Source: Hortaea werneckii (taxonomy: Eukaryota > Ascomycota > Dothideomycetes > Mycosphaerellales > Teratosphaeriaceae). Taken from it: DNA of 46,703 bases. A model generated the notes under the pieces. The model had not been told where the DNA came from. It saw only the letters and a program-made list of their open reading frames with translations, and ran no database searches. The first letter of the stretch is position 1, and each line of letters begins with the position of its first letter. The translations under genes were made by a program, and so were the position numbers. This document shows positions 12,101 through 20,794 of this stretch, piece by piece. Location of the stretch: the NCBI GenBank assembly GCA_037044905.1, contig JBAOKB010000050.1:1-46703 (forward strand). The letters run 5' to 3'.

Positions 12101-12302
12101 ACAGCGCTGTACATGAATTTCCCGCCGCCAACAACAGTGACGACGAACTCTCTCTATTATCTCCTCCTCTCCTGCTGTTCCTTTCCCATCCTGACACCAA
12201 CAACCTATCCCCTCTCACTCCCCTCCTCAAACGCTTATCTCCTACACAACTCCCCCCATAACAATGTCCCGTCCATCTCGACCCGCGAACAGCGAGAAGC
12301 AT
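9150..12302 (-). CDS. Large PPR-like mitochondrial expression factor (ATP13/Aep2-like domain)
   Basis: An uninterrupted 1050-codon frame starts at an ATG (12300-12302) and stops with TGA at 9150-9152. The first 50 residues are Arg-rich and hydroxylated, which suits a mitochondrial presequence. Pentatricopeptide-like helical pairs are visible around residues 347-376 (TQYNLLLRSAATLGNRALAL), 389-410, 480-510, 570-620 and 680-705. The order and wording resemble the fungal mitochondrial ATPase-expression family, whose yeast member Aep2/Atp13 promotes ATP9 mRNA expression. That match is from memory, so the exact target RNA is unknown. Low-complexity inserts break up the repeats: Thr/Ser runs near 222-238 and an Asp/Glu/Lys-rich insert near 515-560. 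The last 60 residues or so are strongly acidic, odd for a mitochondrial RNA-binding protein. The family is likely; the specific function is not established. Confidence 0.75.
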   Translation of the reverse strand: MLLAVRGSRWTGHCYGGSCVGDKRLRRGVRGDRLLVSGWERNSRRGGDNRESSSSLLLAAGNSCTALYKTWNGGSQRRCYNGNSDDGGTARIPPEASWFRFPTRERSEDVEVKRPQTAPRSRVPPPDLWQRRRDDPTLQELVAEDEALWEKEDDRSAWGQGPPPAARSDKNFQSRTVRPEDDEAAENVLWQRFEEIEDQTAMDDEEAAAAILPSQPGVATDTTITTTTTSSSSSSSSSFDYRNLFPTAIALESHHFIARCLRTALHRDDLTWIRSLPETTFTQILTLLAPSRTLGSHIEAHSSISPALTTKLHITPLGDIVSDYSELLSNLLQIRWAQSTDQPATHPVTLTQYNLLLRSAATLGNRALALRIWKKMTTQTDHPSFPNAVVPDIESYNALMSAVTFNRQLNAPTRHRYRVIPFHMHARNPDVVREADRGAAFKGYSVSPASSSSSSGTGGEGVRGRILRMLQGLLAQGVTANEETWRVVILAAAREGDLGTVEKVMGKVWGVEVGRIGMEEEGEEGRGEEGGSKKDVGKGAGAKPKKTAKGGDGKDSNPDNFIRYPSTSPLHPTPSLLTTLAHAYGINNAIPTALKVIDHFSRCYALSIPHATWSELLEWTFVLSVPRTGQKAHHDGTRAGQLPLSAVGDLWETMTAATPTKMKADREEEGVGVGERKGYNVQPDMRMYDYLVKNLVLRDMGPEILERMREGRSLYLRSRKAAKEAWQNLLYQGGIRERKGARKRQPLYDHVGKKWRWEQLKALKEKLKVHPSCLSPNTHPPPPSSPPVSPTPTTVPRPPPNFPFPLLLLPAYTTYRHLSLHRSRNALYLHRWTRLLLRITRTIHYPDSLYHLSTFSLQTLPRFLLEWQRFAPRLVRYEVPGGMLEFEVRKEVEDELAVRNRWVKGRREKRVLRGLGLGRGGPGGVGTVGIGGQARGVGDGPDLFGTEVGEGRLPRRFRGVGMGGVGGGEGIGDGTGEEVFGSWKRFNRGEESDEDDEDEFVADESVEDDELDYEPDDNGEARDDVSREADELRNEEEIKDEIEKALERRE

Positions 12303-12794
12303 AACGGACGCCGACCCCCTCTTATCGTTATCATGCTCCGCGCTTGCAAGCTAGGCGCCCCGCCGGTTCCCGCTCGGTTAAGGTTCCGACCGGCGCGCTG
12401 TCTCAGGGTGCGCGGTGGGGACTAAGCGTCGGGGGGAAAGACGGTGAGGAGCGGGAGAGTTCGACGGGAGCGGAGAGAGTTGGGGTCGACCGTTTGCGGG
12501 GTACGTACCCGTTCCGCCGGAATAGCCGCTAAGCGAGTCTCTTGGGTCAGGCATGAAGTTGGTCGATCAGGCAGACAGGCGGAGACGGTTCCGCGTGAGG
12601 TGCACGGGTTGTCCCGCTCGATCGTACGCATCTACATTTGGATCTGGCTGTTTAGAACTATTGTTCGCGACACTGAGATTCACGACATTCTAAAAACACG
12701 AACGCAGTGATACCGCGTGGAAGCAGGTGTTAGCGACTTAAGAGGAGCACAGAGATAGAAAAGAGCGCAATTGCATGCCCAATCACTCACCATC
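12303..12794. promoter_or_regulatory. Head-to-head intergenic region of the PPR-like gene and LSM3
   Basis: The 492 bp between two divergent start codons must contain both promoters. Open frames in it are short and unsupported. I see no clear TATA box. Confidence 0.5.
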
Positions 12795-13412
12795 ATGGCC
12801 GACGAAGACAGCACCAGCAACCCCGTCAACGAGCCCCTCGACCTCGTCCGTCTCAGTCTGAGCGAAGTCGTCTTTGTCAAGCTGCGCGGCGATCGCGAGT
12901 TGCAGGGGAGATTACATGTACGTTTCTTATCCTTCCACAATAGCCTCATGATTTGCATCTGGGAAGAGGGTGGATGGAGAAGATGAGAGTGAGGGCAGGA
13001 TTGGGGAATGGATATATGGGAAAGGAAAGAAGTCAAGAAGGGAACTCTCCGCAAGAAACATGCTGAATTTAATCCGTGTTCATTCTAGGCCTATGATAGC
13101 CACTGCAATCTGGTCCTAGGCGACGTGGAAGAGACGATCTACTTAGTCGACGAGGAGGAGGATGGCGAAGAGGTGCGCACGGCGAAGAAGAATAGCGAGA
13201 TGTTGTTTGTGAGAGGTATGTTCTTTTACAACTCTTTCGCTTCATGGGAGGAGAGAAAAGAAAAAGACGACGGAAAGAAGAAGAAAAGAACGGCGGGAGG
13301 GTGATGATCAAGTCGCTCTCGATTCACTTTTGCAGTCGTCACCTCAAGACCCCAATTGGCTAATTTTGTTCTACTAGGTGACTCGGTGGTGTTGATTTCG
13401 CCTCAGCAATAA
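12795..13412 (+). CDS. LSM3: U6 snRNA-associated Sm-like protein LSm3
   Basis: Three exons, 12795-12917, 13089-13215 and 13378-13412, encode 94 aa, normal for LSm3 (about 90-100 aa). Intron 1 (171 bp, GTACGT...CTAG) is phase 0 and intron 2 (162 bp, GTATGT...CTAG) is phase 1. The Sm1 motif is spread over residues 16-60: LDLVRLSLSEVVFVKLRG, then RELQGRLHAYDSHCNLVLGD. The Sm2 motif MLFVRGDSVVLISPQ ends the protein. The product joins Lsm2-8 rings in the nucleus (U6 snRNP) and Lsm1-7 rings in the cytoplasm (mRNA decapping). An alternative acceptor at 13335 in the second intron would destroy the conserved Sm2 ending, so the 13377 acceptor is preferred. Only two short exons are visible as open frames, so the gene is easy to miss. 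Confidence 0.95.
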
Positions 13413-13973
13413 GAGAATGCGAACTTCAAGCGATAGCGGAAAGTTTCGTTCCCCCGAAACCCCCTTCTCGCTGGAATCAGAAGGACGTGGAAGTCGCCAC
13501 TACACCTCAAGGATGGCTTACCTGGAGCGGGAAAATGATATCGACGCGGTGACTTAAGAGGCAGGGGCTGGAGAGGCGGGAAAGCGCAACGATGCAACGA
13601 AGCACGTCCACCATTTCGGCTGCGCATGCGCCCTGGACGAAAGGGACTCCCGCAGAGCTCACAGCGAGAAGACGAGGTTTCGGAGCTCTTGCAGCTGCGA
13701 GAATCAGAAAGTCTTGCGGGGGAAACAGTTCTGAATCTGCCGCCCTCTGCTCTGGAATAAAGACCGGGTGTCAAGGCTCACGAAGGAAGCATAAGCTTCC
13801 TGTCCAAGCACTCAGGGAGATGTGAAAAAGAAAACTTTTTCCCTTTTCTTATGAAGACAGAGACACTTCAATAGTATGACTGGACGAAAAAAAAAAAAAA
13901 AAAAACCAAAAAGTAACATCGACTTCATTCCTGTATTCTCCTTCCCATGTGTCTCTCTTTATCCGTTGCTCCC
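13413..13973. other. Convergent spacer with poly-A tract
   Basis: This 561-bp stretch between the LSM3 stop and the stop of the F-box gene is presumably the two 3'UTRs. A 19-A tract lies at 13887-13905. No gene is supported. Confidence 0.6.
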
Positions 13974-16481
13974 CTACCCCAACCCCATCCCCTCCACCTC
14001 CGCCACCAACCGTCCAAACTCCGGCGCTCCCCCATCCTCCTCCCGCCAGCCATCAAACTCCACCGTCCCCGGCATCTCCGTCCCGTCGCTCAGTCGGAGA
14101 CGTGGGAAGTGGTCCCCGGCCCAGGCATACTCAAGTCCCAGCATGATGTACCCGGGTCGCGAAGACGATGTGGCGGAGGGGTGTGGGGAGGGTGGAGGGT
14201 GGATTTGCTCGATTGTGTGAGTGGGGTGGGAGGGATTCTGGGGACGTGGTGCAGGCGCTGGGGCGGAGTAGGGATGTAGGCCCAGGAACCAGCGGGTATA
14301 GTCTTCGGCTGTTGCGGTGGCGCGGTTGAGGAGGGAGGAAGAAGAGGAAGAGGAGGATGTGGCAGGTGTTGCTTCTTCTGCTTCAGTGGCAGGTCCTTCC
14401 TTCTTGGTCATTGTGGAGGAGGTTCTTTCGTCTTCTTCTCCGGCTGGAGTAGCTTCACATCCTCTCCTCACCCGCTCGACTAGATCCTCGTTCACCAGCA
14501 CCACAGCCGCACTGTGCCAGCCGGCCGCAGCGACGGAAAGCGCAAAATACGCTCCGAGCCCATCATCGTCGTCCTCATCGTCTCCTCCATGTCCCTTCGT
14601 GCTCCCCTTCCCCGCAGACCGTTCCTCCCACCTCCTACCCTCCCGCTCAACCCACTCACTCACCTCCCCCTGAGCAACCAACCCCGGACTCCCCAACGCC
14701 ATCCGCATCCTCTCCGCCGCCTCCTCGGGATCCACGCCTCCGCTGGTCAAATACTGGATCCACTCCCTCCGACTCCCTTTCCCTTTCTCCTTCCCCTCCC
14801 AGCTCGCGTCATCGAACCACACCTGTCGCCCTCCACCCCGCATATATGCGTGCGGGACTAATCGTCCATCCCCTCCTACCCCTTGGTATCGGATCCCGCG
14901 TAGTCGGCCCTCGGGATCGCCTTTCTGTCCTCCGCCGAGACCGAGTGCGCCGCACGCTTGCGGTTCCCGGCCGTAGGATGTGATGGCGCCGGTGGAGTGT
15001 AGAGCGTGGTAGTGGTAGTCGCCGAAGGCGAGGGAGATGACGTTGTTGTTTTGGAGGGCGGGGATGGCGGTCCAGAGGTGGGTGGAGAGGTCTGTGTCTG
15101 TTGGGTTTGAGGCGTTGGAAGGGGATGGGTTGAAAATGTGCGTCATTAGTTTGTCTTGGGTGCTGGTCAGGACGGCGCCGAAGCGAGTGAAGACAGCGAA
15201 GGAGCGGAAGGAGCCTTGGATGTCGGTTGCGATGGTTTGGTCGGCTGGGTTTGGGGATGCGTTTTCGGAGATTGAGGTGGTGGGCAGGGGTAGCTCAATG
15301 GGATCACTGAGGGTTTGGGTGTCGTTTTCCCAGTGGATCTGGGAGGCGAAGACTTTCCCTAGATCCGTGTTGAAGAGAACAAGGTGTTCGAGGACGATGA
15401 AGTTCTGAACCTCGCCTATTCGCTCTCCAAGCTCGAACTCGATCGTGCTTTCGGATGCTTGACCGCTCCTTTCTCCTCCCGGAATAGCATCGGCCGCCCT
15501 CCCCTGTCTCGAAACAGATCGTACGAACCCCGTACCCGGGACAACTGCACTCTCCAACACCAACGCGGCATCCTCAATCTCCGTCTCCCCCAACTCCCTC
15601 TTCAGCACATCCCAAACCACAATGCCCGTCCCTTCGACCAACGCAGCCGACTTATCCCACCCGGCCACAACTTTCCTCACCGTTCCCCTTCCCCCTCCTA
15701 CCCCTCCATCCCTAACCTCATGATGCACAAACTTGACCAAAATCCCCGCCTGCTCGATATCCTGCCAACTCCAAATCCCTCCCGCGTCCGCCAGCCCCAG
15801 CACATGCGCCCTACCAGCAGAAAACTGCCGGATCGCCGTCGCAGGCTCCTCCCGCTCCGCCGCCTGCGCTGCAAATCCCGGCGGGAACCTTAGAGCTGTC
15901 GGCTGCGTCTGAGCCGCTTGCATATACGGCGCTCCGCGCTGTCGCCGATTAAACTGCATCCCATCTAGCGTCCCGACTGTGTAGAGTCCTCCCCGCGCCG
16001 TCAGTAACGTCGTGCTCCACCCGCCGCATTGCACATCGCTGATGACGCCCAGGTCCTGCGTCCCCTCCATCGGCGCCGGCCAGCTGGTATGTCGCCTTCT
16101 GGGGACTACTGCGCGGGCTCGGGGCGCTGCTGCGGGACCCCGGTCGCGGCGCAGGAACCCTGGCAGATCGTAGGAGTGGCCTAGACATGCTTTCTCGTTG
16201 TTGCCCCATGTGTAGATCCGGCTTTGGGTTCGCAGGCGCTTGTACAGTTTCATCCAGCGGCGGCCGTCATTTTGGACGACCGGTTGGTTGGGCACGCGGA
16301 AGGTGTGGCGGACTAGGTTGGACCAGTAGGTTGGACTCTTGGTGAATTGGTCTTGGTGGAGGGCGTGGCAGGTGGAGGTTAGGGAGAGGAAGTCCCCGGC
16401 GGGGAGGTAGGGGATGATGAGGAGGAGGATGTCGATGGGGAGGTCGAGGAGGGTGGTTGGTGATGGTGACACTTCAGTCAT
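13974..16481 (-). CDS. F-box protein with RCC1-like repeats (Saf1-like)
   Basis: A single exon encodes 835 aa (ATG at 16479-16481, TAG at 13974-13976). Residues 10-50 are an F-box: LLDLPIDILLLIIPYLPAGD followed by FLSLTSTCHALHQ. RCC1-type blade motifs follow: RIYTWGNNEKACLGH near residue 88, GGWSTTLLTARGGLYTVG near 150, SLAFGDYHYHALHSTGAITS near 490 and a final AAGWHSAAVVLV near 680. F-box proteins recruit substrates to SCF ubiquitin ligases through Skp1, and the yeast F-box/RCC1 protein Saf1 targets the adenine deaminase Aah1 on entry into quiescence. The domain order matches Saf1; whether the substrate is shared cannot be told from the sequence. A Glu/Ser/Thr-rich low-complexity stretch occurs near residues 720-745. 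Confidence 0.75.
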   Translation of the reverse strand: MTEVSPSPTTLLDLPIDILLLIIPYLPAGDFLSLTSTCHALHQDQFTKSPTYWSNLVRHTFRVPNQPVVQNDGRRWMKLYKRLRTQSRIYTWGNNEKACLGHSYDLPGFLRRDRGPAAAPRARAVVPRRRHTSWPAPMEGTQDLGVISDVQCGGWSTTLLTARGGLYTVGTLDGMQFNRRQRGAPYMQAAQTQPTALRFPPGFAAQAAEREEPATAIRQFSAGRAHVLGLADAGGIWSWQDIEQAGILVKFVHHEVRDGGVGGGRGTVRKVVAGWDKSAALVEGTGIVVWDVLKRELGETEIEDAALVLESAVVPGTGFVRSVSRQGRAADAIPGGERSGQASESTIEFELGERIGEVQNFIVLEHLVLFNTDLGKVFASQIHWENDTQTLSDPIELPLPTTSISENASPNPADQTIATDIQGSFRSFAVFTRFGAVLTSTQDKLMTHIFNPSPSNASNPTDTDLSTHLWTAIPALQNNNVISLAFGDYHYHALHSTGAITSYGREPQACGALGLGGGQKGDPEGRLRGIRYQGVGGDGRLVPHAYMRGGGRQVWFDDASWEGKEKGKGSRREWIQYLTSGGVDPEEAAERMRMALGSPGLVAQGEVSEWVEREGRRWEERSAGKGSTKGHGGDDEDDDDGLGAYFALSVAAAGWHSAAVVLVNEDLVERVRRGCEATPAGEEDERTSSTMTKKEGPATEAEEATPATSSSSSSSSLLNRATATAEDYTRWFLGLHPYSAPAPAPRPQNPSHPTHTIEQIHPPPSPHPSATSSSRPGYIMLGLEYAWAGDHFPRLRLSDGTEMPGTVEFDGWREEDGGAPEFGRLVAEVEGMGLG

Positions 16482-17380
16482 TCTGAGTACTTGTTCTCGA
16501 TCTTTGCTGGTTTGAATACTATGAGATGTTGTAACTGAACTTAATGGTGAGTTAATATGTGATTGTATTTGGTTGCCTGGTGTTCAGGGTTGTTTGTATA
16601 TGCAGGTGCTGTTGATCCCTTGCTACGTCACTGCCACCAATAAGGTCGGGTAGATCCGTTGATATTCGATTGCTGTGAAGCGACAAGGTCAATACATACG
16701 TGCTGTAGTGGAAAACAAGCCTGGGAGGTTCCAAAGACAAGGATCTTTTAACTCAGTTGCCCCTAGGCCTTGAGCTCTCATTGAATCGGACAAATCCACA
16801 GAAAAAAAGGGAAAGGATGCCTCTGAGGTGTTGAAATTCGAAAACACCTGGGCAGTTACGAAGAGTTCGTTTTGCGGGGCTCTCCATATCAAGAGAGCAA
16901 GACGAAGTCCCTGACTCACAAAAATATCATCGTAAGCGTCAGGAGTGTCGAATATAGTGAGCGCCTTTAACACGCATGTTCAGTTCGTGCCAGACCAATG
17001 TTCCTACTAGCGAGAACATGACCTCTAGCTCTAAACGTACTCGTTAGAAGCCCTCAAGCCAAATGACGCTCATGAGAGTAGACAAGTGCAACTGACAGAT
17101 CATTCCGTGATCCCAGCATATAACCTGAAAAAGCCACTTAACGCCCCTGCTCCTTTTGGAAGGAGTCCTCGGAAATGTAATAAATGAAAGAGACAATAAG
17201 ACGCGTGAGCTTCTCATCTTGAAGAAGATTTTCAGTCTATCCTTGCAGGAATACGTCCATCCCTAGAAATTGGAGTGAATAGAACATCAACCCGAAACGC
17301 CCCTTTCCCGACCCATTCCCTGCCCCCTTCAAATCGTCAAATCGTGAAAACATCTCTCACCCTTCCTCAACCCCAACATC
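16482..17380. other. Intergenic region between two minus-strand genes
   Basis: These 899 bp hold the promoter of the F-box gene (right of 16481) and the 3' flank of the glycine-zipper gene. One 95-codon minus-strand frame (16689-16973) has no family signature and is not called. Confidence 0.45.
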
Positions 17381-18107
17381 TCACCATCCTCCCTCCCTCT
17401 TCCCATGATGATGGCTCCCCCCGTACGAACTCCCGCCATACCCACTGCTCGGCCGCGGCGAGTGCCGTCCCTCCTTGTACTTGTCCTCCGCTTTACTCCC
17501 CAGGAAGGCTCCGACCAGGGATCCTATGACGCCGTGTCCGGCTTTGTGGCCCAGGAAGCCTCCGCCTAGGCCGCCGGCCATGGCGCCCATGAAGCCGCGC
17601 TCGCCTTCTTGCGGGTTGTTCGGGTCTACGGGGTCGCGGGTGTAGCCATAGGGGTTGTTAGGGTCGCCGGAGGGGGGTGGGGCTTGTTGGCCTAGGTGCG
17701 GAGTGTTAGCGGTGAGGGTCTTTTGGACGGGAGGTAATAGATGGGGAGGAGGTTGGGGGTTACTTACCATCCTGTGGCTGACCCCCGTACTGCGGCTGCT
17801 GGCCACCGTACTGACCACCCGCCTGCTGCGACTGGTCATATCCATGCTGGAACCCGCCGTGCTGCGGTGCGCCGTATGCGCCTTGCTGCTGGTAGTCCGG
17901 CTGCCCGTAGGAAGGCGCGGGTGGGGCTCCATAGCCTTGGTGTTGTTGCGGATACCCGCCGTATCCGGATTGTTGTTGGTTGTAAGGGTCCGGTTGAGGC
18001 TGGCCATAAGATGATGCGCCGCCGTAGCCACCTTGCTGCTGTTGCGGCGGGTAGTAGCCGGACTGGTTGTAATTCCCGCCTTGGTTGGAAGGGTCGTAGC
18101 CGGACAT
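17381..18107 (-). CDS. Gln/Gly/Tyr-rich protein with glycine-zipper C-terminal segment
   Basis: Two exons, 18107-17768 and 17691-17381 on the minus strand, encode 216 aa. The 76-bp intron (GTAAGT...CCTAG) is phase 1 and joins GGQPQD-G-QQAPPPSG. Residues 1-113 are a prion-like run of G, Y, Q and P, typical of low-complexity domains that phase-separate or attach to surfaces. Around residues 140-175 a glycine-zipper segment (GFMGAMAGGLGGGFLGHKAG, then GVIGSLVGAFLGSKAEDK) shows GxxxG spacing like the 2TM glycine-zipper family, which can insert into membranes. The tail is His/Gly-rich. No signal peptide is seen. The function is unknown; stress or membrane association is a guess from composition. 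Confidence 0.8.
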
Positions 18108-19329
18108 GGTGGATTGCGATGTGGGGCAAATGGATGGAAGCTGTGGTCGATGTCGTTGCAAGGTCGATGGTGAAAGGTGGATAATAAGAAGTCGAGTGGC
18201 AGGAAGAGAGAAGAGGCTAACTGTATTGTCTTACCGATAGGATAAGCTATTATATGGACGTGGAAGGAGAGGTGGTGGAAGGGATATACCTAGCATCGGT
18301 ATAGCACAGCCCACCTGCCGCCTTCGTCAGCAGTGAGAGCTTATTCTAGGAGGGGGGGCGAAGAGGAGTACGCGTGATGACGACTAAGCCACAAATGACC
18401 TACATACGTACGCAAGTCAGCCACCTCTACCCAATAGCCTATACTGTTACCTCTGCATCGGTTTTACTGGAGTGGCGGTACAGTTTGATTCAAACTTCAA
18501 GTGGCTGTACCATTACCTATACGGCTACGCCGTGGATGTGAAAATCCAATGCCCATCACCAGGCAAAGCCTAGATGCAACGTCTAGGCCGTATCTTGACC
18601 ATGATGCATTGTCACGACCACCGTCATCCTCGTGATGACTTATGATCAATAATAATGCCTGGCTGGTTCACAGTACTCCCAGCACGTGTTGCCGCTGCAC
18701 CCGTCTTCCGTTCTATTAATAAGCGCCGGCGGCAAATCAAGCCTCCGGCGGCTGCGGCGAATCCCGTGCCCCTCGTCTTAGAGTCTGTCGGAAGGCCATT
18801 CGATCCGAGTTACCTCCTACTGTAGAAGTGGCTAGCAAAATTATTTTGTTACTCGCTGTCTTTGAAGTGCGGACGATCGTCACTGTCCCGATTTCTATCG
18901 TTTCTCATGGCACCAGGAGAATAGTCGCTGTTGTGTACTGTGCGCAGGAGAAAGACGAGTTCCTCCAGCTTTCTAGATGGCTCGGGTGAGACGGCAGAGA
19001 TCTGATATCAAGTCATTGATGCATCTTACCGGGGTCGGATCGTGCGTCATTAGTGGGTAGGATAGCGCGACACCTTTGCCGCCTCTTGGCCGGGAAGCTA
19101 TTCTCGCGTAGGGCTGGGCCTGGATGTTGTAAGTCGAAGATGGGGGATAACCTCTTATCATCCGCGAAGCAATGTCAAACCACCTAGGTGATCATCTGGT
19201 CGTATGGAGCCTGTATAACGGGTCCATCGTGTCAAGTGGATGTGGAAGATGAGCCATGGTATGCTTTTGTGAGAAAACAGGAGCGTGGACGGTTGATATA
19301 GGACTGCATGAGCTGGGTTGAATGCAAGA
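18108..19329. other. Intergenic region
   Basis: This 1.2 kb includes the promoter of the minus-strand glycine-zipper gene. I find no coding region and no repeat of note. Base composition is more AT-rich than the flanking genes. Confidence 0.5.
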
Positions 19330-19935
19330 ATGGTAGGCCGACGAGAGTTTAGTGAATGGAGACAGATTTCTACGGAATCAGGCGCGACTATGGCAGTACC
19401 TTACAGCAAACGAGATGGCGAAGACTCGAAAGCGCCACTCGCCACCACGAATCCCTCTCCTGACCGTGTTTCACTCATCTCCGACTATTCCCAGCCTCAA
19501 AACGGACCCGAACATACGAAAACGATGAAGCAGAAAAGCGATGATGCACTCCCCATGTCGACGTCTACCGAAAATGAATCAACGCACACCAGAGACCTCA
19601 ACCTCGCAGTGCACGACCGCGCAGCCGCCATCATGGGAGGTGAAGTTGTCACAGGACCTCCCATCATTGGCTCTCCGGCCACCACGATCACGACTACTAG
19701 AGATGAGAAAGCCTCTTCCCGGCACTCCGTACCGCCAGCTTCGCCGCCCACACCGTCTCGGAATCGCAGCCGAGGTTTAAGCCTACGGAGTTCTCTTTTC
19801 ACTAAAAGCATTGAGAGGCAAGTCCGGAGGCCGGAGTTAGGGATGGAAAGGCATTCCTTTCCCTCCGCCTCTTATTCGAACAAACACCGCGCCGTTGCTG
19901 CGCAGCAGCACGGGAAAAGGGACGGGACGTGGTGA
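19330..19935 (+). CDS. Hypothetical protein, doubtful or remnant
   Basis: An ATG-started frame of 201 aa (a second ATG at 19390 would give 181 aa). It is Ser/Thr/Pro-rich and mostly disordered. Near residues 140-165 there is a basic element RNRSRGLSLRSSLF, reminiscent of cytosolic tails of large fungal membrane proteins, but I cannot tie it to a family with confidence. The frame ends abruptly, and the downstream 700 bp contains further open frames without a clear splice link. It may be a small orphan, the 5' part of a larger decayed gene, or chance. Confidence 0.3.
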   Translation: MVGRREFSEWRQISTESGATMAVPYSKRDGEDSKAPLATTNPSPDRVSLISDYSQPQNGPEHTKTMKQKSDDALPMSTSTENESTHTRDLNLAVHDRAAAIMGGEVVTGPPIIGSPATTITTTRDEKASSRHSVPPASPPTPSRNRSRGLSLRSSLFTKSIERQVRRPELGMERHSFPSASYSNKHRAVAAQQHGKRDGTW

Positions 19936-20794
19936 AAGATCTTGGGTGCTGATGAACCCTTGGATCCCTAATCTATCCCTCCATTCATTGATGCAGGGCG
20001 TTTTATTACGTGCAGATCAAAGGATCCAGAATCTTGTCAAACGCATCTGGAACTTCCCTCTTCTCTCGGGCGCGGGCCAACCATCCCTCGTCCACACCGC
20101 ATGGTCTGAATTCAGGTCGCATCGCCTAGGAGATACCTCCGCACTCAGTTGTAATGGCTGGCTATGTTTCTGGAGTTTGCGATCTGTACGCTTCTTGAGG
20201 CTGAGATGAGAGCTATGGAGCCTTTGTTTCTTCCTACTCTGTGATTTTGAGACTGTGATAGACGTTTCAGAAGGATGTCCGGGTCTGGAAGGGGCGCGGT
20301 AGAGATGTATTATACGATGTCGATTCTGAAGAAAGAAGAGTACAGATTGAGCGGGAGAAAGAAGTTCAAGGAGTGTTGGAGCAGTCTATGAGTGTTGACT
20401 TGGGGAGGAGTTGTGGGATATGCGACATGTACGTGGAAGGGAGGATTGTGGTGGCGTTCATTGGGAGTTTCCAAAGAAGCATTCATTCCGCTGGAATTTC
20501 CCTCGGATATAGATGTAGTATAGCAAGGGCGCTTTTCTACAGACATCCTCTCTATACGACAATGTGTACGATATGTATGAACAGAGTGCCGCTGTCCCAC
20601 GGCGTCAGCTCTTCACATTATGAAACGTCGACATAGCACAGTGTTTCTCTCAATGGTAGGAAATACAATGTACCAACAAATTGGAGGGGCAGTGAGAACG
20701 TGACACATCACGAACTCGCTTTGCTGAAGCAGCGGATCGACGCTCGCATCATGCATGTTTGTACAGCGGCAAAGTCCCATTCAGTGTCTAACCG
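19936..20794. other. Gene-poor stretch, possible decayed coding sequence
   Basis: Two + frames look mildly protein-like, one within 19895-20209 and one running stop-free from about 20262 to 20636 after a TTTCAG acceptor-like site ending at 20270. Neither has a start codon, family motif or consistent splice junctions. The right part must also carry the upstream sequence of the 20.8 kb regulator. Confidence 0.3.

Noticed and set aside
16689..16973. 95-codon minus-strand ATG frame in the spacer upstream of the F-box gene
   Set aside because: It reads naturally but has no family signature, no supporting neighbours, and contains an internal GTGAGT. Too little to call.
20262..20636. C-x2-C pairs (SCGIC, MCTIC) as a missing first half of the zinc cluster
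   Set aside because: Neither pair is followed by a third Cys at the required spacing or by basic residues.
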